A DNA stretch of 64,000 nucleotides from contig CAWFEX010000008.1 of the NCBI GenBank assembly GCA_963814955.1, positions 496,001 to 560,000 of the forward strand. The letters run 5' to 3'. The DNA comes from DATCJA01 sp963814955. Its GTDB lineage: Bacteria > Acidobacteriota > Vicinamibacteria > Vicinamibacterales > UBA2999. The notes under the pieces are model-generated. The model was given only the letters and a program-made list of their open reading frames with translations. It was not told the DNA's origin and ran no database searches. This document shows, piece after piece, positions 17,858-25,788 of this stretch (positions are counted from its first letter, which is position 1; every line of letters starts with the position of its first letter). A program made the position numbers and the translations under genes.

Positions 17858-19444
17858 TCAGCCGCGGTCACGCGGCCGTTGGTCGTTGCGCTGTAGCTTC
17901 TTCTGCCTCTTCGCCTCCTGACGACGCAGCGTTCCCTGTGCTGCTTCGGCTTCACGCAGCGCGCTGGCATCGTGTCGAAGCCGTTCAGCCCAGCGCCTCA
18001 GAAACGGCTGCAACAATCCCGCGAACACCGGCGTCGATTTCGTCCGCACTCTCGTTCGCGCCCCGGCCCCTTCAATCGACGCAACCAGCTTCGGCGTCGC
18101 CGGCACGTCCACGCCGTGAGGACGAACGAACACTTCCACGAACCGGCGGCATCGACCACTGTCACCGCTGCCATCCCGGAGCGCAGCCTCGAGTTGCGCG
18201 AAGTGATCCGCGAAATTGACGGCCTCGCGAACGAGGCCTCCGCCCGCATGGCGCAGGTGGTGAAAGTGCAAGGTGCCTTCCTGCGTGTCGCGGAACTCCG
18301 GGTCGAGAACCGTGTATACCTGGCGTCCGACAATCGCGCTCTCGATCTCCGCGGTGGTATTCACGGCGACCACCGCCGCGCTGTGATAAATCGAATCGAA
18401 GTAGTCGGCCCTGCTCGTGGCGTCGACCGGCGGCGCGCCTGCCGGCGGGTATATCGCAAAATTCGTGAACTCCCGGTCATCGAACCGAAGCCAGCGGTCC
18501 TCGCTGTCCGGATGCGGGCGCACGAGCACCCCGGCATCGCGGAGCACAGACGATGGCGATTCACGGAGTTGCCGGGTCCATTTGCGAACGAAGGACGGCT
18601 CGTCAGGCGCAATCGTTCCCGAAGAACAGAGGTACAGAATGTACGGCTGACTGGCCGTCAGGCCGACGCGCGCACAGAACGTGTCGCGTGGAGTGCTGGG
18701 CCGCCAGTCGAACCAATGGTCGAACAGTTGTGCACCCGTGACCGCCACGCGCTCGGCGGGCACGCCATGGAGCTCGACGGCTTCACGCTTCATCGCGTCG
18801 TTCCAGACCGTGACGAGATCCAGCGGGCCGTGAATCAGGCCCTTGTTCGTGAGGTTGTCCCAACTCGCCACGCAGAGGACAACGCGAATGCCGCGGGCGC
18901 GCGCCGCCCGTACGTATTCCATCTGCGGCGTGCCCGGCTCGATGAGCGGTGAGCACAACAGCAGGTCGGGCCGCTGCTCCATGAGGAACCGGTCGATCTC
19001 CGCGCTCACTGGAATACATCGATCCAGGAATCGACACCACGCTTTGACGAGAGCGCGCCCGGGCCCGGTGCCGAACGGCCCTTGTCGCGTCAGGGTGATG
19101 ACACGTGGCAGCACGTTTGCGGCCGCGCGTTCGCGTAACATCCGGGCATTGCGGTAGGGCGGCGTCAGGTAACGCAGGTAATCGCTCGATGCACGAAGCG
19201 TCGCGCCGAGCACCCCCCAGGCATCCTCGCGGATGGGCGCCGTCCCGCACGAGCAATTCGGGTAATCAGCCACCAGCTGCTGCACGAGGTCTGTCGGGGC
19301 CGCCGTCCCGTGCCCTGCTTTCTTTCGGCTGACGAAGCCGACATGGACGTGGTGGCCACGCTCGCACAGCAGTCGCAGCGTTGATTCGAAAATCCGGACG
19401 AACTGTGTCCGCCGCCACAGCGGCATGATGAAGACGATCTTCAT
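17858..19444 (-). CDS. GT-B fold glycosyltransferase-like protein (SWDNLTN family, copy 1)
   Basis: 528 residues starting MKIVFIMPLW; a longer frame reaches 19534 but this ATG fits a Rossmann-type N-terminus. The middle contains SWDNLTNKGLIHGPLD and TVWNDAMKREAVELHG, then ILVRPHP-like VLVRPHPDSEDRW and a late SIYHSAAVVAVNTTAEIE, a pattern like CDP-glycerol- or UDP-GlcNAc-2-epimerase-like GT-B proteins. The C-terminal ~60 residues are basic and coiled. A paralogue lies at 33472-34995 with the same SWDNLTN and HFHxLR landmarks. Cytoplasmic glycosyl transfer to a glycan precursor is inferred. Confidence 0.7.
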   Translation of the reverse strand: MKIVFIMPLWRRTQFVRIFESTLRLLCERGHHVHVGFVSRKKAGHGTAAPTDLVQQLVADYPNCSCGTAPIREDAWGVLGATLRASSDYLRYLTPPYRNARMLRERAAANVLPRVITLTRQGPFGTGPGRALVKAWCRFLDRCIPVSAEIDRFLMEQRPDLLLCSPLIEPGTPQMEYVRAARARGIRVVLCVASWDNLTNKGLIHGPLDLVTVWNDAMKREAVELHGVPAERVAVTGAQLFDHWFDWRPSTPRDTFCARVGLTASQPYILYLCSSGTIAPDEPSFVRKWTRQLRESPSSVLRDAGVLVRPHPDSEDRWLRFDDREFTNFAIYPPAGAPPVDATSRADYFDSIYHSAAVVAVNTTAEIESAIVGRQVYTVLDPEFRDTQEGTLHFHHLRHAGGGLVREAVNFADHFAQLEAALRDGSGDSGRCRRFVEVFVRPHGVDVPATPKLVASIEGAGARTRVRTKSTPVFAGLLQPFLRRWAERLRHDASALREAEAAQGTLRRQEAKRQKKLQRNDQRPRDRG

Positions 19445-19460
19445 TCGTTCGACGCCTCGA

Positions 19461-19482
19461 GATGCGGTCGATGCACCGCATC
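19461..19482. repeat. Perfect 8-bp inverted repeat upstream of the GT-B gene
   Basis: GATGCGGT and ACCGCATC flank a six-base loop, 17 bases upstream of the minus-strand start at 19444. It could form a hairpin in the leader or be an operator; nothing more can be said. Confidence 0.35.
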
Positions 19483-19569
19483 GTAACAGCGGCGCAACGC
19501 TCAACGCGAGACGTTGGGGCTCCGTTGTACACACGTCACCCGTGACATGGGCAAGGCTGAGGCCGCGGC

Positions 19570-19575
19570 TATAAT
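19570..19575 (+). promoter_or_regulatory. TATAAT -10 candidate for the oxygenase gene at 19621
   Basis: Perfect TATAAT 45 bases before the ATG at 19621, in the 176-base divergent spacer. GTGACA about 22 bases upstream is too far for a standard -35, so strength is uncertain. Confidence 0.4.
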
Positions 19576-19620
19576 GTGACGGGTTCGTTGCCCTGAGGCT
19601 TCTTCACGCTCCTGACATCC

Positions 19621-20499
19621 ATGCTGGACAAGCTCCCCGTTTTTCAGACTCGTGCCGCCCTTCGGAAAAAAGCCGAGGAGCTCGAGGTCATGTCGACGGA
19701 GATGCGGCAGCTTCGTGATCAGCTTTCCGAAATGGCCGCCCTCAAAAAGGCGCTCGAGCAGAAATCCAAGCTGCTCGAAACGCACAACCAACCTGTCGTG
19801 TCGGCCAAGGACCTCAAGCGGATCGTGAAGCGGGAGCAACAGCAATATCGGGAGGCATCCCCGTTTCCGCATCTGGTCATGGACGATTTCGTCGACACCG
19901 GCATCCTTCGACGTGTCGCCGGCGAGGTCGCGGCGATGGATCGCTCAGGTTGGCATCGGACGACGACGCCGCGCGAACGGAAGCTGTCGATCGAGGACGA
20001 ATCCGCGTTCGGACCAGTCACGCGGCGCCTGTTCACGACCCTGAACTCCAGCCTCTTCGTGACGTTCCTCGAAGAGCTTACAGGCATCGATGGCCTGATC
20101 GCCGACCCGCACCTGCGGGGCGGCGGCCTGCACGAGATCGAGAGAGGCGGACTGCTGGGCGTCCACGCCGACTTCAACTTCTACAAGCGGCTCCATGTGT
20201 GGAGACGGCTCAATTTTCTGATCTACTTGAACAACGAGTGGGACGAAGCCTGGGGCGGTCACCTGGAACTCTGGGACGCGGAAGGAAAGGCCTGTGTCAA
20301 GCGCATCGCACCGACCTTCAACCGCGCGGTGATCTTCGACACATCAAGCCGGAGCTATCATGGCCATCCGCATCCGCTGAATTGCCCTGAGGGACACTCG
20401 CGAAGGTCGCTCGCGTTGTATTACTACACCGTCGATTATCCGTACCCCGAGGACCAGATTCCTCACAGTACCGTCTTCATTTCCGATCCGCCTCAATAG
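19621..20499 (+). CDS. 2OG-Fe(II) oxygenase with N-terminal coiled coil (prolyl 4-hydroxylase type)
   Basis: 292 residues. Residues ~12-75 form a charged coiled coil (LRKKAEELEVMSTEMRQLRD). The catalytic double-stranded beta helix shows the iron ligands His182 and Asp184 in LLGVHADFNFY and the distal His247 in SRSYHGHPHPL, followed by Arg261/262 for 2-oxoglutarate. The proximal H-x-D, the WGGHLELWD stretch and length match prolyl-4-hydroxylase-like 2OG-FeII_Oxy_3 proteins. It probably hydroxylates a glycan, lipid or protein precursor in the cytoplasm. A differently arranged oxygenase follows at 20598. Confidence 0.85.
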   Translation: MLDKLPVFQTRAALRKKAEELEVMSTEMRQLRDQLSEMAALKKALEQKSKLLETHNQPVVSAKDLKRIVKREQQQYREASPFPHLVMDDFVDTGILRRVAGEVAAMDRSGWHRTTTPRERKLSIEDESAFGPVTRRLFTTLNSSLFVTFLEELTGIDGLIADPHLRGGGLHEIERGGLLGVHADFNFYKRLHVWRRLNFLIYLNNEWDEAWGGHLELWDAEGKACVKRIAPTFNRAVIFDTSSRSYHGHPHPLNCPEGHSRRSLALYYYTVDYPYPEDQIPHSTVFISDPPQ

Positions 20500-20582
20500 C
20501 AGCGCCGGCCGGGGCCTGACGGACACTCGCACCTGCTGCGATCCCGCCGCGACGACCGCACCGGGCTCCCGACGTCGAAGGT

Positions 20583-20588
20583 TATAAT
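20583..20588 (+). promoter_or_regulatory. TATAAT -10 candidate nine bases before a GTG start
   Basis: Perfect TATAAT followed by nine bases and the GTG start at 20598, so the transcript would be leaderless or nearly so. No clear -35 and no ribosome binding site are visible. Confidence 0.42.
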
Positions 20589-20597
20589 CGGTCGAAA

Positions 20598-21605
20598 GTG
20601 GCTCATTTCAATCCTGATTCGAATCTGGTCGACTCTGGCGACAGCGTGGCGTCACTGGCTCGCGCCGTCGCGCTCATTCAGCGTCAATGTGAAGAGATCC
20701 TGAGTCGGATCAATGAAATGAGCCAGCAGTTGTCGCAACTGAGCGCACGTGAGTCGGAGCTACGGGTCGTTCTCGAGCGCAATGCCGAGTTCGAACCGCA
20801 TCTCGAGCGATTGGCGCGGGTGCTTCGCAAGAAGATTACGCCGGACCGGGTAGCCGCTGCGATCGACCGCGCCGAACTTCATCTCGAGCCGTTTCCGTAC
20901 ATGGTCGTCGATGGCTTGCTGCCCGAGTACCTGTATGACTGTTTGGTGCGCGGCATCCCGCCTGTCGAGCTGTTCCCGGACAAAGCGGGCAAGCAGCAGC
21001 TTGCCGTCCCGTTTCCGTTGGCGCCAACCTACTCGCAGCGGGTGTGGATGTACCTCGCGATTGATGTCATTCCCAACATCATCGCGCCCCGCCTGATGGA
21101 GAGGTTTCGCGCACCGACCGATGAGTGGATCCGGCGCAATTGGCCGGAGCTTGACCCACGCTCGGTCGAGCTGCGCGTGAGCGATGGACGCATCATGATG
21201 CGTCGACGGGGTTATCGCATCCGGCCGCACCGCGATCCAAAGTGGTCGTTCATCACTTGCATTTTCTATCTCGCCCGACCCGGCGACGACGAGGCGTGGG
21301 GGACCCAGCTGTATGCGGTGGACGCTGACGAAGAAGCCAACAGCGCCGCGCCGTACTGGATCAGCGACAGCCGGTGCCGGCTCGTCGAAGACGTGAGGTT
21401 TCGCCCGAATCGGCTGCTCGTATTCCTGAATTCGGCGGGCGCTCATGGCGCGCACATTCCCGAAAACGCCGAACCGGCGGACCTCGAACGTTACATCTAT
21501 CAATTTCGGGTCGGCCCGACTACCGACGCGGTTTCGAGGCTGAAGTCGATGCTGCCCGAGGAGCGGCAGCCAATGTGGGAAGGCAAGGCGCTGGTGGACT
21601 ACTGA
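20598..21605 (+). CDS. 2OG-Fe(II) oxygenase-like protein with N-terminal coiled coil (copy 1)
   Basis: 335 residues. Residues ~18-75 are coiled coil. The probable iron site is His211 and Asp213 in RPHRDPKWSF and His283 or His286 in GAHGAHIP, with Arg298 (LERYIYQFR) as the 2-oxoglutarate ligand candidate. The gene at 43898 encodes a close paralogue with all these residues conserved, including FPYxVxD and the RRRGYRI strand before the H-x-D. Relationship to the oxygenase at 19621 is distant. The substrate is unknown; location suggests a glycan intermediate. Confidence 0.75.
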   Translation: MAHFNPDSNLVDSGDSVASLARAVALIQRQCEEILSRINEMSQQLSQLSARESELRVVLERNAEFEPHLERLARVLRKKITPDRVAAAIDRAELHLEPFPYMVVDGLLPEYLYDCLVRGIPPVELFPDKAGKQQLAVPFPLAPTYSQRVWMYLAIDVIPNIIAPRLMERFRAPTDEWIRRNWPELDPRSVELRVSDGRIMMRRRGYRIRPHRDPKWSFITCIFYLARPGDDEAWGTQLYAVDADEEANSAAPYWISDSRCRLVEDVRFRPNRLLVFLNSAGAHGAHIPENAEPADLERYIYQFRVGPTTDAVSRLKSMLPEERQPMWEGKALVDY

Positions 21606-21626
21606 CGATCGGCCGGGTTCGCCCTC

Positions 21627-22106
21627 CTACCCACGACGTGCTTTCACGGCCGCCCTCGTTTCCCTGTCGACTTCCCGGCGTCTGATCGTTTCCCGCTTGT
21701 CGTGCGCCTGCTTGCCCTTGGCCAACGCCAGCACGACCTTGACGCGCCCTCGAGTCCAGTGCAGCTCGAGGGGCACCAGAGTGAGCCCTTTTTCAGACGT
21801 TCGTCCCGCGAGTTTCCGAATCTCGTGACGATGGAGCAACAGCTTGCGTTCGCGCAACTCCGCGTGTTGGGCGTATCCACGATGGCTGTACGGGCTGATG
21901 TGCACGTTCAGCAGCCATATCTGGCCGTGGTCCACACGGGCATAGCTGTCGCGGAGGTTTACGCGCCCCTCGCGAATCGCTTTGACCTCGGTCCCGAGTA
22001 GAGCGATCCCGGCCTCCCACGTCTCGAGGACGTGATAGTCGTGCCGCGCCTTTCGATTCTCTGCGATCAGACGCTTGGCCTGCTCCCGTTCGGTCTTCTC
22101 GGCCAC
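21627..22106 (-). CDS. smpB: SsrA-binding protein SmpB
   Basis: SmpB binds tmRNA and delivers it to stalled ribosomes for trans-translation. The sequence shows the diagnostic ENRKARHDYHVLETWEAG, GTEVKAIREGRVNLRDSYA and HSPYSHRGY-like HISPYSHRGY segments, then the basic tail KGKQAHDKRETIRRREVDRE that enters the decoding centre. The open frame runs to 22199, giving 190 residues; GTG at 22106 gives 159, the usual length, and avoids overlap with nadE. No tmRNA gene was found nearby. It is divergent from nadE, with 34 bases between starts. Confidence 0.96.
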   Translation of the reverse strand: MAEKTEREQAKRLIAENRKARHDYHVLETWEAGIALLGTEVKAIREGRVNLRDSYARVDHGQIWLLNVHISPYSHRGYAQHAELRERKLLLHRHEIRKLAGRTSEKGLTLVPLELHWTRGRVKVVLALAKGKQAHDKRETIRRREVDRETRAAVKARRG

Positions 22107-22140
22107 CTGAGGATCGTACCCGATCAGGTATCCTTCGGCC

Positions 22141-23790
22141 GTGGGCCTCACCATCGCGTTCGCACAGATCAATCCGACGGTCGGCGACCTTTCCGGCAAT
22201 GCCGGTCTCGTGCGCCGCGCCCGCGACGCCGCATCTGTGTCCGGCGCGGATCTGGTCGTCTTCTCGGAACTGGCCCTCGTCGGCTATCCGCCGGAGGATC
22301 TGGTTCTTCGACCTGCGTTCGTCGAAGCAGCCGCAAGGGTCCTCAGCGAGCTGGAACGCGAAAGCACGAGCGCAGTACCCGGTCTCGTCGTCGGGCTGCC
22401 TTGGGCAAGGGATGGTCACGTGTACAACGCGGTCGCTCTGGTTGCCGGCGGCCGTACCGAGCTGCGCTTCAAACACGAACTGCCGAATTACGGTGTCTTC
22501 GACGAAAAGCGGGTCTTCACCCCCGGGCCACTGCCCGACCCCGTTGTCTTCCGCGACGTGCCGCTGGGTATTCCTATTTGCGAAGACGTCTGGTACCCGG
22601 CGTGCGCTGCGCATCTGCGCCGCGCCGGCGCGCGGTTGCTGCTGGTTCCAAATGGTTCGCCCTTCGAAGTGGAAAAGTTTCACCAGCGGCTCGAACTGGC
22701 ACGGAGTCGGGTTTCTGAATCAGGGCTGCCGCTGGCATATGTCAACCAGGTTGGGGGTCAGGACGAGCTGGTTTTTGACGGCGGCTCGTTCGTCATGAAC
22801 AACGACGGCTCACTCGCCCATCTGCTTCCTTTCTGGCGTGAGGCACTTCTGGTGTCCCGCTGGAGCTGCGCTGACGGCACCTTCTTCTGCGAGGGTGACG
22901 CCGGGTGGACGGAGGAGCCGCGGCTCGCCGCCATCTACAGCGCAATGATTCTTGGATTGCGCGACTACGTCCGCAAGAACCGCTTTCCCGGCGTGGTCCT
23001 CGGACTGTCCGGGGGAATCGATTCTGCCCTGACCGCGGCGGTCGCGGTGGACGCACTGGGGGCGGACCGCGTACGGGGAGTCCGTCTTCCTTCCAGATTT
23101 ACCAGCCAGGCGAGTTTGGACGACGCGCTGGAAACGGCGAGACTCCTGGGAATGGCGCTCGACACCGTGCCGATAGAAGCGCCGGTCAGTGCGCTCGAAT
23201 CGGTCCTCGAACCGATGTTCGCCGGGCGGCATCGCGACACCACTGAGGAGAACCTTCAAGCACGCGTGCGCGGCGTTCTACTGATGGCGCTCTCCAACAA
23301 ATTTGGCGAGCTGCTGGTCACGACGGGCAACAAATCGGAAATGTCGGTCGGTTACGCCACGCTCTATGGAGACATGTGCGGCGGCTACTCGGTACTCAAG
23401 GACATCTACAAAACGGATGTGTACGCGCTCGCGCGATGGCGGAACGACCACGTTCCGGAAGGTGGACTCGGACCCGCAGGACCCGTCACCCCGGAGTCGT
23501 CTCTGACCAAAGCACCCACCGCGGAGCTCCGGCCGAACCAGACGGACCAGGACACGCTGCCGCCGTACGATGTGCTCGACACCATACTCAGAGCTCTCAT
23601 CGAGGACGAACGGAACATCGATGAGATAGTGGCGCGCGGGTTCGCGCGCGACCTTATCGCACGCGTCCAGCATCTTCTCTATTCCGCCGAGTACAAGCGG
23701 CGACAGGCACCGCCGGGCGTTAAGATAACGCGCAAGAGCTTCGGACGCGACCGGCGGTATCCGTTGACCAACTCCTTCCGAGAACACTGA
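22141..23790 (+). CDS. nadE: NAD+ synthetase, glutamine-hydrolysing
   Basis: 549 residues with two domains. The N-terminal nitrilase-like glutaminase shows the triad Glu43 (FSELALVGYPPEDL), Lys111 (RFKHELPNYGVF) and Cys147 (IPICEDVWYP). The C-terminal synthetase has the PP-loop SGGIDSA from residue 290 and TGNKSEMSVGYATLYGD. It amidates nicotinate adenine dinucleotide to NAD+ using glutamine. The GTG start lies close to the divergent smpB start. The HTTM gene follows after only seven bases, so the two are probably co-transcribed although functionally unrelated. pncA and pncB at 56-58 kb supply the salvage branch. Confidence 0.96.
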   Translation: MGLTIAFAQINPTVGDLSGNAGLVRRARDAASVSGADLVVFSELALVGYPPEDLVLRPAFVEAAARVLSELERESTSAVPGLVVGLPWARDGHVYNAVALVAGGRTELRFKHELPNYGVFDEKRVFTPGPLPDPVVFRDVPLGIPICEDVWYPACAAHLRRAGARLLLVPNGSPFEVEKFHQRLELARSRVSESGLPLAYVNQVGGQDELVFDGGSFVMNNDGSLAHLLPFWREALLVSRWSCADGTFFCEGDAGWTEEPRLAAIYSAMILGLRDYVRKNRFPGVVLGLSGGIDSALTAAVAVDALGADRVRGVRLPSRFTSQASLDDALETARLLGMALDTVPIEAPVSALESVLEPMFAGRHRDTTEENLQARVRGVLLMALSNKFGELLVTTGNKSEMSVGYATLYGDMCGGYSVLKDIYKTDVYALARWRNDHVPEGGLGPAGPVTPESSLTKAPTAELRPNQTDQDTLPPYDVLDTILRALIEDERNIDEIVARGFARDLIARVQHLLYSAEYKRRQAPPGVKITRKSFGRDRRYPLTNSFREH

Positions 23791-23797
23791 CCGGCCC

Positions 23798-25738
23798 ATG
23801 AGTACCGTGTTCCACTTGCGCGCGAGGTGGCGACTGGCGGTGCTCGTGTCCGCGCTGCTGATCCTGGGGCTCCCCCTGGCAGCTCGGATAGTCGCCGGCG
23901 ATCCTGGAGCACGAATAAACCTCAGGTGGCAGCCATCGACCCGGGCGGAGGTCCGCCACGCGCTTGAAGCGCAATTCCGGCTCGAAGCGCTCGACCAGCT
24001 CGACGGCCTCACGTGGCGCTACGACCTGACTGATACCTCGGTCGAGAACATCCGCCAGATCGTCCGTCATCCCGAGGTCGCCGACACACACGAGATCGAT
24101 CGTCCGAACTACACCGTCGCCTCAACCGCGGTGAGAACGGCGCGTCGCGGACGCTTTGCATACGGCAGCGGCATCGTGAGCGCCGCCGACATGCTGGCCA
24201 TGGCTCTCGCAGCGTTCGCAACGCTGCTCGGGTTGGCGGCATTGATCGATGCCGTTCCCGTGTTGCGAAGGCTGGCGTTTCGCTTCGGTCGCTTTGCTTT
24301 GCTGATATCGGAACAGGTGCGACGCATCCCAGATGTGGCGAGGCAGCTTACATACGCCCTTGGTGGACTCGCGGCATCGAGCGTGCGCGTCGCCCTGCGC
24401 GCCGTGCCGGAAATCGATGCCCGTACTGCAGGTCTGTTTCGAATCGTGTTCGGCGCCGTCACTCTGGCTTACTTTGTCTACCCAAGCCATCGCGTCGACT
24501 CCTCATGGCTGTCGAATACGTTCGATCCTGAAATCGAAGGGCCGGTTCATGCCTGGGTGATGGAATGGCTTCGCGCGCACCCGTCCGTCGTCGATCTCAT
24601 CACACCCTGGGTAATCACAACCGGCGTGGCCTTTGTCGCAGGAGTCCTCACAAGGTTTACGTACACGTTGTTCGTCGCCGGCGTGATCGTCTGGGCCTAC
24701 GTGGCGATGTCCATCCAAAGCACTCATCCCCACAGCACACTCGTGCTGACGCTTGCCGCGCTGATTCCCGCACGGTGGGGAGATGCCTTCAGCGTCGACG
24801 CGTGGTGGCGTCGCCATCGCGGCGGAGAACGTTCAGGAGTCGAGGCGACCAAGCAATACGGTTACACCGTCTGGGTTCCTGTGTTGACGTTCGGCGTCTG
24901 CTTCGCCGCGGCGGCGTGGGCAAAGCTGACCGTACCCGCTGGATGGACCACCTGGATTCTGAACGGAACAATCAAGTACCACATCGTCAGCGACTCTCCG
25001 AGCGCACCTGTTGCCTGGGGGCTGCAGCTGGCTCACCATCCATTTCTGGCGGTTCTGGCGTCGTTTGGCACCATCGCGATCGAGGCGCTCATCGTCACGG
25101 CCGCCTTCGTCCGCAGCGAACGATACCGGCTGGTGATCGGCGCGGCCGCGGGCGTCCTTTTCTGCGGGATCGGATTGTTCATGGGCATTGTCTGGCCAGG
25201 CTGGTGGATTCCGCTCCTGGCGTTTCTCCCGTGGCAGCACTGGTCGCGCTATCTGCCCGTGGTGCACGAGCGCGCTGCCGCAACTTCGTCACGGCGAATG
25301 ACGTGGCACGCGCTGACCAGCGCGCAGTTGATTGTCGTCGCCTGCGTCATCGCGCAGCAGGTAGCCGTATCAGCTCTGAAGCTCGAGCGGGCCCCAATGT
25401 TCTCCTGGTACGACATGTACGCGCGAGCCTATGCGAGTCCTGCCGATTACAACAGGTCGATACCGCCTTCGTATCATGTCGTAGTTGTGACCGATCGCGG
25501 CGGGGTGCAGTTAGCGTGCAATCCGCACGGGGAATTCGTGAGGGACTTTCAAGCCGCGGTCGCGGGCGCATCGGAGCCTCGGGCACGTGTGATGCGCGCT
25601 ATCCGTGCGTGCGGCGCCGATCTTTCCAACGCGCGCTACGTGACCCTCGAAGGGACCGCGCGAACCTTCGACTGGGATCGTCTGCAGTTCATCGCCACAT
25701 ACCCGCTCAGGTTTGGCCCCCTGCCGGCCGACCCCTAG
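23798..25738 (+). CDS. HTTM-domain membrane protein with N-terminal RW/HP-V-DT module (paralogue A)
   Basis: 646 residues. One helix (~12-33) leads to the module at 38-108 (INLRW; RHPEVADTHEIDR), then another helix near 125-148. The HTTM core from ~210 to ~500 has FRIVFGAVTLAYF, TPWVITTGVAFVAGVLTRF, RWGDAFSVD, FAAAAWAKL and WPGWWIPLLAFLPW. A soluble C-terminal part contains RAPMFSWYDMYARAYASP and a paired-cysteine region (LACNPHG, RACGADL). HTTM is related to vitamin K-dependent gamma-carboxylase; which reaction these proteins catalyse is unknown. Basic residues at the N-terminus place the module outside the membrane. Paralogues lie at 31545 and 35099. Confidence 0.82.
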   Translation: MSTVFHLRARWRLAVLVSALLILGLPLAARIVAGDPGARINLRWQPSTRAEVRHALEAQFRLEALDQLDGLTWRYDLTDTSVENIRQIVRHPEVADTHEIDRPNYTVASTAVRTARRGRFAYGSGIVSAADMLAMALAAFATLLGLAALIDAVPVLRRLAFRFGRFALLISEQVRRIPDVARQLTYALGGLAASSVRVALRAVPEIDARTAGLFRIVFGAVTLAYFVYPSHRVDSSWLSNTFDPEIEGPVHAWVMEWLRAHPSVVDLITPWVITTGVAFVAGVLTRFTYTLFVAGVIVWAYVAMSIQSTHPHSTLVLTLAALIPARWGDAFSVDAWWRRHRGGERSGVEATKQYGYTVWVPVLTFGVCFAAAAWAKLTVPAGWTTWILNGTIKYHIVSDSPSAPVAWGLQLAHHPFLAVLASFGTIAIEALIVTAAFVRSERYRLVIGAAAGVLFCGIGLFMGIVWPGWWIPLLAFLPWQHWSRYLPVVHERAAATSSRRMTWHALTSAQLIVVACVIAQQVAVSALKLERAPMFSWYDMYARAYASPADYNRSIPPSYHVVVVTDRGGVQLACNPHGEFVRDFQAAVAGASEPRARVMRAIRACGADLSNARYVTLEGTARTFDWDRLQFIATYPLRFGPLPADP

Positions 25739-25788
25739 CGAGGGATAGATCCGTACATGGAACTGGAAACCGCACTGGGTAGCATCGG

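Noticed and set aside
24565..25782. Plus-strand frame of 405 codons inside the first HTTM gene
   Set aside because: Alternative-frame shadow; the HTTM frame is conserved in three paralogues.
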